Positions 47,918 through 60,209 of a DNA stretch of 64,000 nucleotides are shown here, piece after piece. A model generated the notes under the pieces. That model did no database searches and was not told where the DNA came from. It was given only the letters and a program-made list of their open reading frames with translations. The stretch is from Haberlea rhodopensis (Eukaryota; Streptophyta; Magnoliopsida; Lamiales; Gesneriaceae). Location of the stretch: contig CAJQUN010000439.1 of the NCBI GenBank assembly GCA_907163345.1, positions 372,001-436,000 on the forward strand. Direction: 5' to 3'. The position numbers and the translations under genes were made by a program. The stretch's first letter is position 1, and every line of letters begins with the position of its first letter.

Positions 47918-48768
47918 TGTTGAAACAGTAAAAACTTACAACAAACAGTTTAAATAAACTGGACAGAAACTTTGTTGTTGGACGAGGCCACAGTAAACCG
48001 TGTGCCCGTAAACTCTAAATTGCCCGCCTACAACTTCTGGCCTCCTGGACAAGAGAGTTCCAAGGTACAACGTCCCAAACACCTCTGTATGGGTTGAAGC
48101 AGAAACCCAGACAGACTCACTCGAACACTGAACAGTGTGTAGTACTCTCAAGATAATATGATATGATATAAAATGCAATTTCGGGATGAGATAAAGAATG
48201 AGGCTGGAGCAGCTTATATAGCTGCAACAGCAGGCCTACCAAGGGCCACAACTTAAATGACAATGCATAGTGGGTTAGATGAAAAGTCTCAACACTTAAC
48301 ATCAGATTCATTTCGGATTTAAGTCTCACACTTAAATCTGACATCAATTCTGCAGGTAGGTGAAAAGTCTCAAACTTAATACTCAGCAGAATATGAAAAG
48401 TCAGGCAGGTGAAAAGTCATTTCAGAAATCCGTGTAGTAAAAAGATAGGACTGCCTTCGCGGCAGCGACACGCGCGACGCGGCGCGGCGAGTCGAGTCGA
48501 GTCGAGTCGAGTCGAGACGTGACGTGACGTGCCGTGCCGAGCCGAGCGGACAGACGGACGGCGCGCGAGGGGCACCCATTTTTACTACTTAACTACACTC
48601 TAATGATTTGTATCTCAATATAAACAAACCATAAGTGCCTCAATTACTCAATGTGGAATTTCTTTAGCCTAATTGCCTTTCATAATTAACTTACCATAAT
48701 TTTGTTCTCATTAACAAAATTAATAATAATATTGGGCTTTTAATGTTTAAAACCCATTAATTCTAACA
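47918..48768 (-). repeat. LTR-like block, minus orientation (solo LTR candidate)
   Basis: On the minus strand it begins TGTTAGAATTAATGGG and ends TTTCAACA, 851 bp, with a TATATAAG box near 48,213. That is the general plan of a Copia LTR. The flanking 5-mers (AAAAT and CCATT) do not match and no primer site or purine tract adjoins it, so the call is a candidate. Confidence 0.45.
48487..48550. repeat. GC-rich pentanucleotide repeat, GAGTC then ACGTG and GCCGA variants
   Basis: GAGTC occurs five times in a row, then drifts to GACGT and GCCGT/GCCGA units. It sits inside the LTR-like block, in an otherwise AT-rich region. Confidence 0.85.
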
Positions 48769-48886
48769 CCATTGGGCTTGTTGAGTGCCCATTTGTTTAA
48801 ATCTTGATTGCCAAGATTTTGCAAGCTCAATAACGGTGAGCTTCTATCTGTTCACTTTCTGATTGAGAATGATTACTGAGCGTTCA

Positions 48887-49944
48887 GAGTTTTTCAATAA
48901 TGTAACCTAAAAAAAATATTTATTTAACAAAATAACCTAAAAAAATTTTATTTATCAAAATGATCTAAGTCGTCATCTGAGATGGCGACTTCAGTACAAA
49001 AAATTTTTTTTACTGAAGTCGCCATCTCAGATGGCGACTTCAATATAAAATTAATTTTTTTTTTTGAAGTCGCCATCTCAGATGGCACTTCAATATAATT
49101 TTTTATTTTTAGTGTGGAAGTTGTCATCTGAGATGGCGACTTTCATATTTATATATATATATATATTTATTTATATTTATATATGTAAAAGTTGTAATAT
49201 CAAATGTCGTCTTCCATATATATGACAACTTCTATGTATGTTAAGTAATTACATCAATTATGGAAGGCTAAATAAAATATATTTTTACTATAAGTGTATG
49301 TTTATATAATAGGACATAAAAAAATTAATTTACGGGATATTAGATAATTTTACACTTTCTTATTTTCTTTTTCTTTTTGGGATGCAATTTCGTTGTCTAC
49401 TTATTCAAATATTAAACAAAGATTTTAAAAAATACACATTTCAATTTTTACAAAAGGATCGTGCTTGGCTATAATGCACGGACATTGATACGACGATACT
49501 GACACAGCACGATTCACTTTGTACTACGGAAACTAATTTTTTTAATAATAATAATAATAATAATATCATATTATTTCTTTACAAATAATAATAATAATAA
49601 TAATATCATATTATACTAATATAATAAATAAATAAATTAATAATAACATTTATAAGAGTTAGTTAAAATAATAATATTAATGATAAATCACGATAAAAAT
49701 ATATATAATGGAAGTGGGATGGACAATGTTGTTAAATTATATCTATTGTTTTTTTTTTTCAGTATACTTATAATGTGATATATTAATTTGAATTAATATA
49801 GTGTGTTATCTATTATTATTATTATCAGTTTTTTTATAATGAAGTCGCCATCTGAGATTCAAATTTAACTATCAGTTTTTTTATAAGGAAGTCGTCATGT
49901 GAGATTCAAATTTATAAGTATAAATTTACTAAAACAATGGTAGT

Positions 49945-49978
<34 letters not shown>

Positions 49979-50951
49979 GATAACACGCTATATTAATTCA
50001 AAATTAATATCAGTGTCGCCATATCAGTGTCCGTGTCGTTGTCTACTTATTCAATATAATAGATAACATACTATATTAATTCAAATTAATATATCACATT
50101 ATAAGTATACTGAAAAAAAAAACAATAGATATAATTTAATAACATTGTTCATCCCACTTCCATTATATATATTTTTATCGTGATTTATCATTAATATTAT
50201 TATTTTAACTAGCTCTTATAAATGTTATTATTAATTAATTAATTTATTATATTAGTATAATATTATATTTTTTTTTGTAAAGAAATAATATGATATTATT
50301 ATTATTATTATTAAAAAAATTAGTTTACATAGTACAAAGTGAATCGTGTCGTGTCAGTATCACCGTATCAATGTCCGTGTATTATAGCCAAGCACGATCC
50401 TTTTGTAAAAATTGAAATGTGTATTTTTTAAAATCTTTGTATGATATTTGAATAAGTAAACAACGAAATTGCATCCCAAAAAGAAAAAGAAAATAAGAAA
50501 GTGCAAAATTATCTAATACCCAGTAAATTAATTTTTTTGTGTCCTATTATATAAACATACACTTATAGTAAAAATAGATTTTATTTAGCCTTCCATAATT
50601 GATGTAATTACTTAACATACATAGAAGTTGTCATATATATGGAAGACGACATTTGATATGGCAACTTCTACATACATAAATATATATATATATATATATG
50701 GAAGTCGCCATCTCAGATGGCAACTTCCACACTAAAAATAAAAAATTATATTGAAGTCGCCATCTGAGATGGCGACTTCAAAAAAAAAATTTGTACTGAA
50801 GTCGCCATCTGAGATGGTGACTTCAATAAAAAAAAAAATTGTACTGAAGTCGCCATCTGAGATGGCGACTTCGGTCATTTTGATAAATAAATATGTTTTA
50901 GGTTATTTTGTTAAATAAATATTTTTTTTAGGTTACATTATTAAAAAACCC
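48887..50951. mobile_element. Palindromic Mutator-like element built of self-complementary cassettes
   Basis: The 2,065-bp element is two inverted arms of roughly 900 bp around a centre of about 250 bp. The termini are GAGTTTTTCAATAATG and, inverted, GGGTTTTTTAATAATG. They are flanked by a 9-bp duplication with one mismatch, GAGCGTTCA (48878-48886) and GAGCTTTCA (50952-50960); 9 bp is typical of Mutator-like elements. Each arm carries AT-rich units (AAAATAACCTAAAA) and then four copies, 45-55 bp apart, of GCCATCTGAGATGGC within a GAAGTCG...CGACTTC frame. There are (TAA)n tracts and no transposase. The arms match almost base for base, so the insertion is not ancient. Confidence 0.85.
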
Positions 50952-50960
50952 GAGCTTTCA

Positions 50961-52146
50961 TCTATTAGACGAGCTTAGTCTCTCCCATGGTTTGTTGAAT
51001 GGATACTGTCACAGAGATCGTCATGGAGCATACTGTTTTCGTGCCATTGCAGATTTTTTATAAAAATAAAAATTTTGAAAACTGGAATTTTTTGGGAAAA
51101 GAAATAAACAAAGAATTGGAAAAAAATAAGAAAGTGTTCTGAAGCAGCCATAATGACTGAAAATAGGCAATATTCTATTTAAAAATGTTATTACAAGAAT
51201 TCACCTTTTTTATCCAGAAATTTTATCATGTCTGTTACCTAAAATTTTGGTAAGTATTTTTCCAGATGAACAATAGCTCTTCCCCAACGTAGAAAGCTCT
51301 CCGACGAAGCCCCTCCGACGATCAAGTCAATATCAGAAGAAAAAAGGCGTGAGGCTTATGCAAAAATCTTATAAAAGAATGCTACATCTGAATAACAAAT
51401 GTGGTATATATATATATATTACGCCAGGTTTGAGAGAAAACATGTAACTGTATGAGATTTGGGGGACCACCGACAACTGTTGCACGCCCCGTACAATACA
51501 TGCAGCTTTTAAGATCTTATTCATACCTGGAGATATGGTCCGCGTAATTGCCACGCGAGTTGTTCCTTGATTGATTGATCCTGATACGGGGGACCATACT
51601 AACGACTAGAGGTATCTCCCCACAGGGAGACCACAGTAGGGGTACAAGCTAGTCTCTTATCCTGGCTTGGCGCGGTAAAATACATGCCTAAAGTGATTTG
51701 TCATTCAAGTCAAGGTAGTGAGTGCACATCGAGCTCAGGTAACGAGTATATGTTGAGCTGAGGTGTCGAGTTCCACAAGCGGATGTGAGAACATATCAAG
51801 CTCAGACGACAAGAGTGTGTCGAGCTGATGTGCTGGGTTGAGGACGTACTTTCATGTTGCATTGAGCCGAGCTCAAGGAAATATAGGCATGCCGGGCTGA
51901 GTTTCAAGGGGCGTTAGGTCGGCATCCGTACCAGTTAGATCCCTAGCATATCCATATGGGCGACAAGTAAAGGATATGGGTTAGATTATTCCCGAGGAGT
52001 TAGGGTCATACGAGATATCAATGTTAGATGACCATTCCCATTCTGGACGTTCCGCAATGTTGTGAATTTGGCCCTCCAAATTCACCCACATGTTTTGCAC
52101 CTTTAAGAGAAAGAAAACAAAAGGAGAATTAATGACATAAAGATTT
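50961..52146. other. Gene-free stretch with a degenerate 30-40 bp repeat
   Basis: About 51,725-51,900 recurs around TCGAGCTCAGGT, TGAGCTGAGGTGTCGAG and GTGTCGAGCTGATG. A short (TA)n tract lies near 51,404-51,418. A minus-strand open frame of 63 codons at 51,981-52,172 contains NMWVNLEGQIHNI but matches no family that I recognise. Confidence 0.45.
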
Positions 52147-54197
52147 TGTAAGGACCATCCGCCCTTAACCAACTATTAGTGCATTACTACAAATAATGAT
52201 GCATACTTATTCCAGATTAGGGAATTCTCATACATGCTTCAGTAACCTTAACATGCCATCTATAAAATTTTCGACATTAATCCACATAATGTACAATTCC
52301 CAATATAGGTCAACTAGCATAAGCATACATCTCATAATACACTAACATGTTCTCAAGTCATAATGCAATTCCTTAATTAAATTGCATGCAAATTATAAAT
52401 GAAAAGAGATCACATAACTCTTATACAAATCATATACACATATCTAGATGCTCACAGACGAGCATTGAACCCATAAATGTGTATCAACTGTATAAGAAGT
52501 ATTGTTCATACCAACACTGATACCCAGCTCCTAGGAGTATCCCCATCCAGTAGCTCGAACTCATCCTCCAAGCGGGTGATGTACATGTTCTACCTGTTTC
52601 AACAGAAACAGCCCCCACACAGGGTGAGCATACCCATAGCACAATCTAATATCATAAATTACACAATTCATAATTTACAGAATGTAAAGTTGCGAATTTA
52701 GAAAATACTTCCTGTATATATCGTTACCATATAGAATTTCACATGTTGTTCCTGTTCTCACAATAACCAAAATCATCAAATCCAAAATCAGTTAATCATT
52801 ACATTGATTAACTACATTCATGCCGAAACCAAACATTTCATAATCAGTTATAGCTCAATCGTTAAAATCATGCTTACAGAATCAAGTATATCACAATCTT
52901 ATTCTATCGTATCACATTGCTCGCTCAACAGCGGCAGTACTCTAACCTCTCGCACGCTCAACAGCGGCGGCATCATAACCAATGCTTGTTCCACAGTGAC
53001 ATCATATTACTCGTTACTCACTCAACAATGATATTTCCGCAATTCGTAACACATATTCTTTAGCACAACAATGATATACAATTTATCAATCATGATAATA
53101 ATATATCTAACTATGTTTGTACGTCATACGTACCTTATGATCCAATAGCAAGAGCTAATCCTTGCATTTGCCCCGAGATTCCGTGAATTAATGCTAAACA
53201 CGGTTAATAATTCATAATTAATTTCGTGACAGCAAACACAAGCCCGAGCACGTTTACAAATCATCAATAATGATGATTAACCATTTAAAAGACCCTGGCA
53301 AAGCATACATCGAAAACTCAACACAAAACAATTTTCCCAAAAAAAAATGCACAGGCGATCGATCGCTTCACTGTTTATTTTGGCCACTGCCCCTTGGCGA
53401 TCGATCGCCTCATTTCAAGTGATCGATCGCTTCACTGTTCATCATCGTCAAAATTTTCCAAACGACGCAGCGATCGATCGCTCCGTCCTGTTTCAGCCAA
53501 AATGGGGTTTTCGAGCAAAAACTTCCAAATCAACAAACACAATACCCATTACTACATAAATCCTAAACAAAAACACCATAAATTCTTAACATAACACAAC
53601 AACCCAAAATCTCTAAAAACCAAACCTCCAACCCAACTCATAACTTCACCAAATTCTACAAAACTACTATCAAAACATTCACAATCAAGAAGTGAAGATG
53701 ATTACCTAGTTAGTTTCTCAAGAATCCCGCTCATCATCGAGCTCCATCCAATTTTGTTCAAGAAATTGCAAAGGGGAGATGGTGGGGGAAGATGAGGGAA
53801 GAGAGAGAGGGAGAGAGAGAAAGGTGAGTACAATGACTGAACACCGAGTCCACTTGGTATATATAGTACCAAGGCTCCAAAATCCCAAGTCCTCCACAAA
53901 TACATCATGATTCATAAAAGAAATCATCTGTTTTCAATAATTATCTCTCCAATCTCAATTTCCAATACCAGCCTCAATACAAAGTACCCCGGACCCCAGA
54001 TACCACCAAATACCCAAATTCCAAGGTTATCATCGCGATGAGAATAAAATATCAACCCTTGGATCCAGCGACCCCAAATACCGGATTTAAAATCCCCGGG
54101 AGTCCCACACCGCAATTAATTCATAATTGCCACAATTAAAATCCATTAAGGATCAATACCACACTGAGATTTACACCATTAATTCCCGAGCATCACA
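52147..54197 (-). repeat. LTR of a minus-strand Gypsy-like element (left, complete copy)
   Basis: 2,051 bp, from TGTAAGGACCATCC to GAGCATCACA, followed by TTATCCCCCACTAATAAAATT, the complement of a Gypsy purine tract and pol end (TTCGAGGATGAAATTTT). It shares CCCACACAGGGTGAGCATACC with the LTR at 31,037-32,909 and has GCGATCGATCGC palindromes at 53,355-53,485 in the same relative place. On the minus strand a TATA box (TATATATACC) lies near 53,861. Confidence 0.7.
53354..53482. repeat. Four GCGATCGATCGC-type palindromes in the LTR
   Basis: GGCGATCGATCGCTTCACTG and close variants occur four times with TTCACTGTT words between them. Perfect 12-bp palindromes at this density are unexpected by chance. 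Confidence 0.85.
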
Positions 54198-55180
54198 ATT
54201 ATCCCCCACTAATAAAATTTCATCCTCGAAATTTGTACAGGCGTACCTCACGTACTGCCAAGACTACACAATCCAATCGGATCCACATCGTCGAATCATG
54301 AACGACACACCAATTGCGAGGACACCGACCTCGCACTAATTCTGGGATGGAGTAACCCTCTCTAACCATCACAATCTCAAAGGACGTCAGCATGCCTCGA
54401 TGCTAACCACTCAAAAGCAGTCATTCAACCGTAACTGCTAGCTACTCGAATCGTCCCTGATTCCAACATAAATATCACTTCCATGATATCTCCCCCGCTT
54501 AGACTACGATGTCCAACACACATCGCTACAAAGGAAGCCACTAGCATACAACAGTATACACACACTAAACCCAGTTTTCGCTCTCCAAATCCATCTCCAT
54601 TAGAGGAGTAGTTGCACCACCTTGCAACTCGGATCGGGCAACTCATGGCCACCGATCAACACAAAACACATCTCCACAGGTATCAACATCTGTGTGTTCC
54701 AAGAAATCATATCTTGGTCCAAATACACCATCGAGACTCCACAAGGTCTCAAATTCCATAGAAAACATGCAAGAAAATCGATTGCATCCTCACCACACGT
54801 GTCAACAATGAACCCAACAGATTGAACCCCAGGCCATCCCTCGCTTACCCTAGGATTCAACAATCCTAACACAGGGATGCTATCAACTTAGCCAACACTG
54901 AATTACCATGGTCACAATACACAACAATCCTCCTCGAGGGAGTCAACCAGACCTCACGATCATTCCTCAGAATGCATTGTGTCGTTAAGATTGCCAATCA
55001 CAAGGTGCCACAATCTCTCACGAGAGATTCATCCATCCGAGCATACTAATTCGATGCTCGATGAGTACCCAAAATGCTGGCATTCGTATACACACTGGTA
55101 TACCTGCCTAAGCACCAACACCACATGCATACTCAATGTACTCGGCTCGGGAGTCCCAACACCGCAATTAATTCATAAAG
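54198..55180 (-). other. Short non-coding interior of the minus-strand Gypsy-like element
   Basis: 983 bp between the two LTR copies. There is no gag or pol similarity. It is C-rich on the + strand, with many ATCACAATC and CCAACAC words. At about 55,150-55,178 it carries a stray copy of the LTR words GGGAGTCCCAACACCGCAATTAATTC split from their context. Either the interior was deleted or this is a non-autonomous type. Confidence 0.5.
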
Positions 55181-55642
55181 CTCATCATCGAGCTCCATCC
55201 AATTTGTTCAAGAAATTGCAAAGGGGAGATAGTGGGGGAGGATGAGGGAAGCGAGAGAGGGAGAGAGATAAAGGTGAGTACAATGACTGAACACCGAGTC
55301 CACTTGGTATATATAATACCAAGGCTCCAAAATCCCAAGTCCTCCACAATACATCATGATTCATAAAAAATCATATGTTTTCAATAATTATCTCTCCAAT
55401 CCCAATTTCCAATACCAGCCCCAATACAAAGTACCCCGGACCCCAGATACCACCAACCCAAATTCCAAGGTTATCACCGCGATGAGAATAAAATCTCAAC
55501 CCTTGGATCCATCGACCCCAAATACTGGATTTAAAATCCCCGGGAGTCCCAACATCGTAATTAATTCATAATTGCCACAATTAAAATCCATTAAGGATCA
55601 ATACCACACCGGGATTTACACCATTAATTCCTGGGCATCACA
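55181..55642 (-). repeat. Second, partial LTR copy
   Basis: It repeats 53,730-54,197 with small differences (for example ACCACCAACCC for ACCACCAAATACCC) and ends GGGCATCACA. The outer three quarters of the LTR are missing. Confidence 0.85.
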
Positions 55643-56078
55643 ATTTTCTTGAAACTTTGCTGCTATTTTGATTGAATATTAGGTTGCTGCTCGACTCAAA
55701 TATTGATTCTATTATTATTTTATTTTGTTGCTTGTTTTCATGTTGTCGATTATAAGGTACGTGGTGACGTACGAGCATGTATACGGGGTATTTATATTGG
55801 TAAGGCGTGTGAGGAGACGTCTCTGGGGAGATGCTCGAGATATGTGGAGTATTATGGTATTAGTATAGAGCAGCATTATGATGGGTATACGTCGTGTATA
55901 CGGGTTTCAGACTGGTGATAGTAGCAAGGGTGAACTATTCTGAACCAGATGTGTATTTATCGGTTCCGGGATATATTTTGGTATAAATATATCCAGGTTT
56001 TTCGAACTGTGGTTCGAGGTTGGAGGGTCATGGGTCATGACACTTTCCTGGTGAGGAATGCGGTATTCATATACCTAT
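55643..56078. other. Unassigned stretch before the Gypsy 5' LTR
   Basis: 436 bp with no coding sequence. TATACG and GTGAGGAGACGTCTC words suggest LTR or leader material, but no boundary is visible. Confidence 0.3.
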
Positions 56079-58032
56079 TATAATGACCTGACACTTTACA
56101 TGATCGTGCATACGCATCATGGCATATATTTTGATATTTCATATGTGCATTGGTAAGCATAGAGATTGTGCATATAATAAATTTGTAGAATCATATATGT
56201 AATAGATTTTAATTGACTACATTTTGAAAATATTGAATAAGACTATGAAGGATAATAGCTATAAAAGTGAAAATATTGATTATATGTGAAAATAATGAAT
56301 AGATATATTGAATAGATTTAAGATATTGAGTAATGAATAAATCTTAAGAAATATTGAATATATATATTGAATATATTCAAATATATTGAATAAATAGTAT
56401 TAAACTTGAATAGATAGTAAATTTAATGAATATATTTAAGATTTAATAAATAGTGGAAATTTGGTAATTTTCAAAATTTTCAAAAAAAAATATTAAATGA
56501 ATAAATCGGGAACCGCCTCATTATTTAGGGATTTACACACAATTACATCTTGAACTATGTGAAATTACCGTGAGGGAGTGGAAGGAAGAAGAGAAAAAGA
56601 AATTCTGGGTTTCGTTGATTTTCGGACTTCGAAACGTCGTCAAAACTAGAAAATAAGTACATATCTGAATTCTTGCATCGCTGTCTTTCTTTTGAGGTAG
56701 TTTTTCTTCACGTTTTCTTATGTTTAGGTTATGGCTTGATTTGGAATAATGCACAAAAATTATGAAATTCATATATGTGATCGATTAAACAATGATAAAC
56801 AATATTTAACAAGAAAATTGAGATTATGTTGTAGTTTCGAATTTATACAAATTGTATGGGTATAAAAAGCCATGTGCATATAACGGTTACACTAAAATTA
56901 AATTGAGAAAACATAATTGTAACTTTGAGAAATAATGAATAGTAGAAAAGTAATATTGCACTTGATATGGACATTTTATGCATAACTCTAAATATTAAAC
57001 CATATGATATTGAGTTTGGTTGTGCATTTGATATGCACTGATAGGTTCTACTTTTGATACCGGCACCGGTAAGGCAAATTAAGCAACTCTTACAAGATAG
57101 GAGGATCGATTGTGTGTATATCCTTATAACTTGGCATTTAAGTTTATATAAGTATGTGATTTGTATTATATAAGTACCTTGAATTGGGGAATGAATTGCG
57201 ATGAATGCAATATGATGTGCAAGAACTAAATTGAGTTCTGAAATGTACATGTCGAGACGTTTATACGATCTATATGATGTTATTTACCTTATTATTTCAA
57301 CGTTATGCATATGATTATGACATGTGCATTCATAAGAGATTAAAGAACTCTGTTATGATCACTAATGACATTGAACCATGCGTTATTGCATTCTGAGTAC
57401 GGTCAGAATCACAGAATCAAAGAATATCGATCACGAGTTAATTGAGAACTCAAAAGGGGATCTACAGAGTGTCATGGCCATATCGTGATCACGATTGTTC
57501 TTGGTATGAGATGGTGCATAACAGAATAACAATACAGACATACATGTGCATCATTTCATTTTATATGAATCATGTGAATTGATGTAAAGCTTATGATGAA
57601 TCATGTGAGTATATTCATGTGCTTATGTTGATATGAATTATATGCTTATGTGATGTTAAATACTAAGTTATTTTAATATGCTCATTGAGAATGCAACTCA
57701 CCCAATGCAAATGTTGATTTTCAGTTGATGTAGATAAAGTTTGAACATACACGGTGTTTCTACATATTTTGGAAGTATGGATCCAAGGTCGGCTTGCTGA
57801 CTCTAGTCCTTCTCCCTCAGCTCATCATTTGCATATAATGTTTAGGTTTTTGGTTGGGTTGTGAGGGGTACAACATTGGTTAATTTTATGGCATACATAC
57901 TTTATATGCCTTGTAAATTATAATATGCTAAATGTCTATGATTGGATGATATGAAAATTTCAAGTTCCGCTGCTATTAAATATTATGCTATAAGCATCAA
58001 GTGTATGTCTTATATGTGTAAGGGGTGTGACA
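56079..58032 (+). repeat. 5' LTR of a plus-strand Ty3/Gypsy element
   Basis: It is about 1,954 bp and ends GGTGTGACA. The start is set by alignment with the 3' copy at 62,535; the first two bases read TA instead of TG. The left part is made of AATATTGAATA words. The copies are visibly similar throughout, with scattered substitutions. Confidence 0.88.
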
Positions 58033-58039
58033 GTTGATT

Positions 58040-58051
58040 TGGTATCAGAGC
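58040..58051 (+). other. Primer binding site of the plus-strand Gypsy element
   Basis: TGGTATCAGAGC, initiator tRNA-Met type, lies seven bases after the LTR. Confidence 0.9.
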
Positions 58052-58268
58052 AAAGGTTAGAGGTTCTGTAGGCTGTCACATGTGCATTGTCATTATCTGG
58101 TAAATGGTTGCATAAGTCATCATTTATGTCATTCATATAGGTATAATGATGAGCAAAGTATACACGGATGGGAAGGATCAGCCGAGCCTGAGTCACATTC
58201 ATCATTTTCACTGCCACTTCATGCACACATAATACCTGCTGAGGCATATCCAGTTTCCACATGTTTAT

Positions 58269-58874
58269 CCTCCAAAAACACATGAAAGGTGGTATGATAA
58301 ATTAAGAAAAATGGGAGCTGTTGACTTTATGGGTACTACTGATCCAGTTGAGGCAGAGACTTGGCTGAAACGTACAGAAAGAATTTTGAACTTGATGAAA
58401 TGTACACCTGAGGAGAAGTTTGATTACACAGTGTCGGTTCTTCAGGGTAATGCTTATGATTGGTGGGAGACTATTCCACATAGTACTAATCAGCCATCTG
58501 TTTTGACGTGGGATGATTTTCTGTTGCACTTTAATGATGCTTACCTACCTGAAGTTTATAAGGACCAGAAAGAGAGAGAATTTCTTGATCTGAAACAGTG
58601 GAATCGATCAATAGCGGAATATGAGGTACTCTTTAATCAGTTATCTCATTATGCTCCACACATGATAGCCACAGAAAAGAAGAAGTGTAGCAGATTTGAG
58701 GCAGGACTTCGATTTACTATTTGTGATCGCCTCACACCTACAGACATGGAATCTTTTAGCAAGTTGAAAGCTGCAGTAGTACGTGCTGAAAAGTTGGAAG
58801 CTGAATCAAAAGCTTTCCAATTGAACAAAAAGAGACAAATTGAGGAAGTTGGAGGATTTGGAAAGAAGAAGTGA
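58269..58874 (+). pseudogene. Gypsy gag capsid part, premature stop
   Basis: The frame is open from upstream of ATG 58311 (PPKTHERWYDKLRK before it). It shows the retrotransposon gag core: TTDPVEAETWLKRTERIL, YDWWETIP, FLDLKQ and YEVLFNQLSHYAP. It stops at TGA 58872-58874, which falls between capsid and zinc knuckle where related elements read through as one frame. The upstream ATG 58146 in the same frame meets a TAA, so the N-terminus is also damaged. Confidence 0.88.
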
Positions 58875-60209
58875 TTCAATGCACCTACACAGAAAATTTT
58901 TCCTAGTAGTTCTAAAGGTGTCAGTTCCAGTGGTGCAACATCTGCTGCTAAAAGTTTTGGTTCTACACCGTCGGTTATGACTTGTGTGCATTGTGGTCGA
59001 AATCATTATGTACAGTGTAGAATGTTTACAGGAAAATGTTTTCGATGTGGAGAACCTGGTCATATAGCAAGATATTGTTCAAAGCCACGTGAAGAACCTA
59101 CAGTTGAACAAACCAGGTCAAGTGGTTTTACACTTAACAGAGGAAGAGATCGAGGACGATTTGGTATGGGCAGAAGAATCGGTACCGAGGAGAGTAAAGC
59201 CAATAATCAGGCTCGGGTGTTTGCTATGACACAGGAAGAAGCAAATGCAGCACCAGCTGTGATTACCGATAATTTATCTATTTCTGGTTTAACAGTTTAT
59301 CTTTTATTTGATCCTGGTGCAACACATTCATTCATATCACAAATATTCATGATGCATTTGCATGAAACACCAGTATTATTGGGTTATGATTTATTTGTTC
59401 AAACCCCAATAGGGAGCATGATTGTGATAAATAATGTGTATCCGAATTGTAAAATATTAATTGGGGAAACTGAAATGCATGCTACTTTACTGGTTATGTC
59501 GTTAAAGGATTTTGATGTGATTCTGGGTATGGATTGGCTAACTGAATATCATGCTAAGTTGGATTGTTTTACCAAAGAAATAGTACTGCAACTTCCTGAT
59601 CAGTCCCAGATAGTATTTCAAGGAAAAAGAAAAATCTTAACTACATGTGTAATATCTGCATCTATGGCATTCAAATTGGTTAAGGGTGGTTGTGAAGCAT
59701 ATTTAGCTCATATTATAGATATCAGCTTATGTGATTTGAAACTTGAGGATATTCCAGTGGTTAGAGAATATCCAGAAGATTTACCAGGATTACCCCCGGA
59801 TAGAGATACTGAGTTTACCATTGAATTACTGTTAAGTACTGCGCCAATTTATATTTCTCCATATATAATGGCACCTATTGAATTAAAAGAATTGAAAATT
59901 CAGTTACAAGAACTACTGGATAAAGGATTCATTAGACCGAGTGTTTTACCATGGGGAGCACCGGTATTGTTTGTTAAAAAGAAGGATGGTACTTTGAGAT
60001 TGCGTATCGATTATCGGCAGTTGAATCGAGTGACTATAAAGAATAAATATCAACTGCCTAGAATTGATGATTTATTTGATCAGTTGCAAGTTGCTACAGT
60101 CTTTTCAAAGATTGATCTGAGATCAGGGTATCATCAGTTGAAAATTGTTGAGTCTGATGTGTCAAAAACAGCTTTCAGAACAAGGTATGGCCACTATGAA
60201 TTTTGGTAA
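58875..60209 (+). pseudogene. Gypsy zinc knuckle, protease and first part of reverse transcriptase
   Basis: It continues in the gag frame. A zinc knuckle CFRCGEPGHIARYC lies at about 59,037-59,078. The protease has FDPGATHSFIS, where the usual active-site DSG or DTG has become DPG at 59,310. The reverse transcriptase then reads KKDGTLRLRIDYRQLN and FSKIDLRSGYHQLKI. A one-base loss near 60,204 in the YEFLVMPFG region ends the frame. Confidence 0.9.

Noticed and set aside
47918..48768. A confirmed solo LTR
   Set aside because: The ends look right, but AAAAT and CCATT do not form a target duplication.
51981..52172. Possible small gene on the minus strand (contains NMWVNLEGQIHNI)
   Set aside because: 63 codons with no ATG-proximal context, no family match and no neighbouring exons.
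53702..54115. Minus-strand open frames in the Gypsy-like LTR
   Set aside because: Non-conserved and inside an LTR, with no similarity to any protein.
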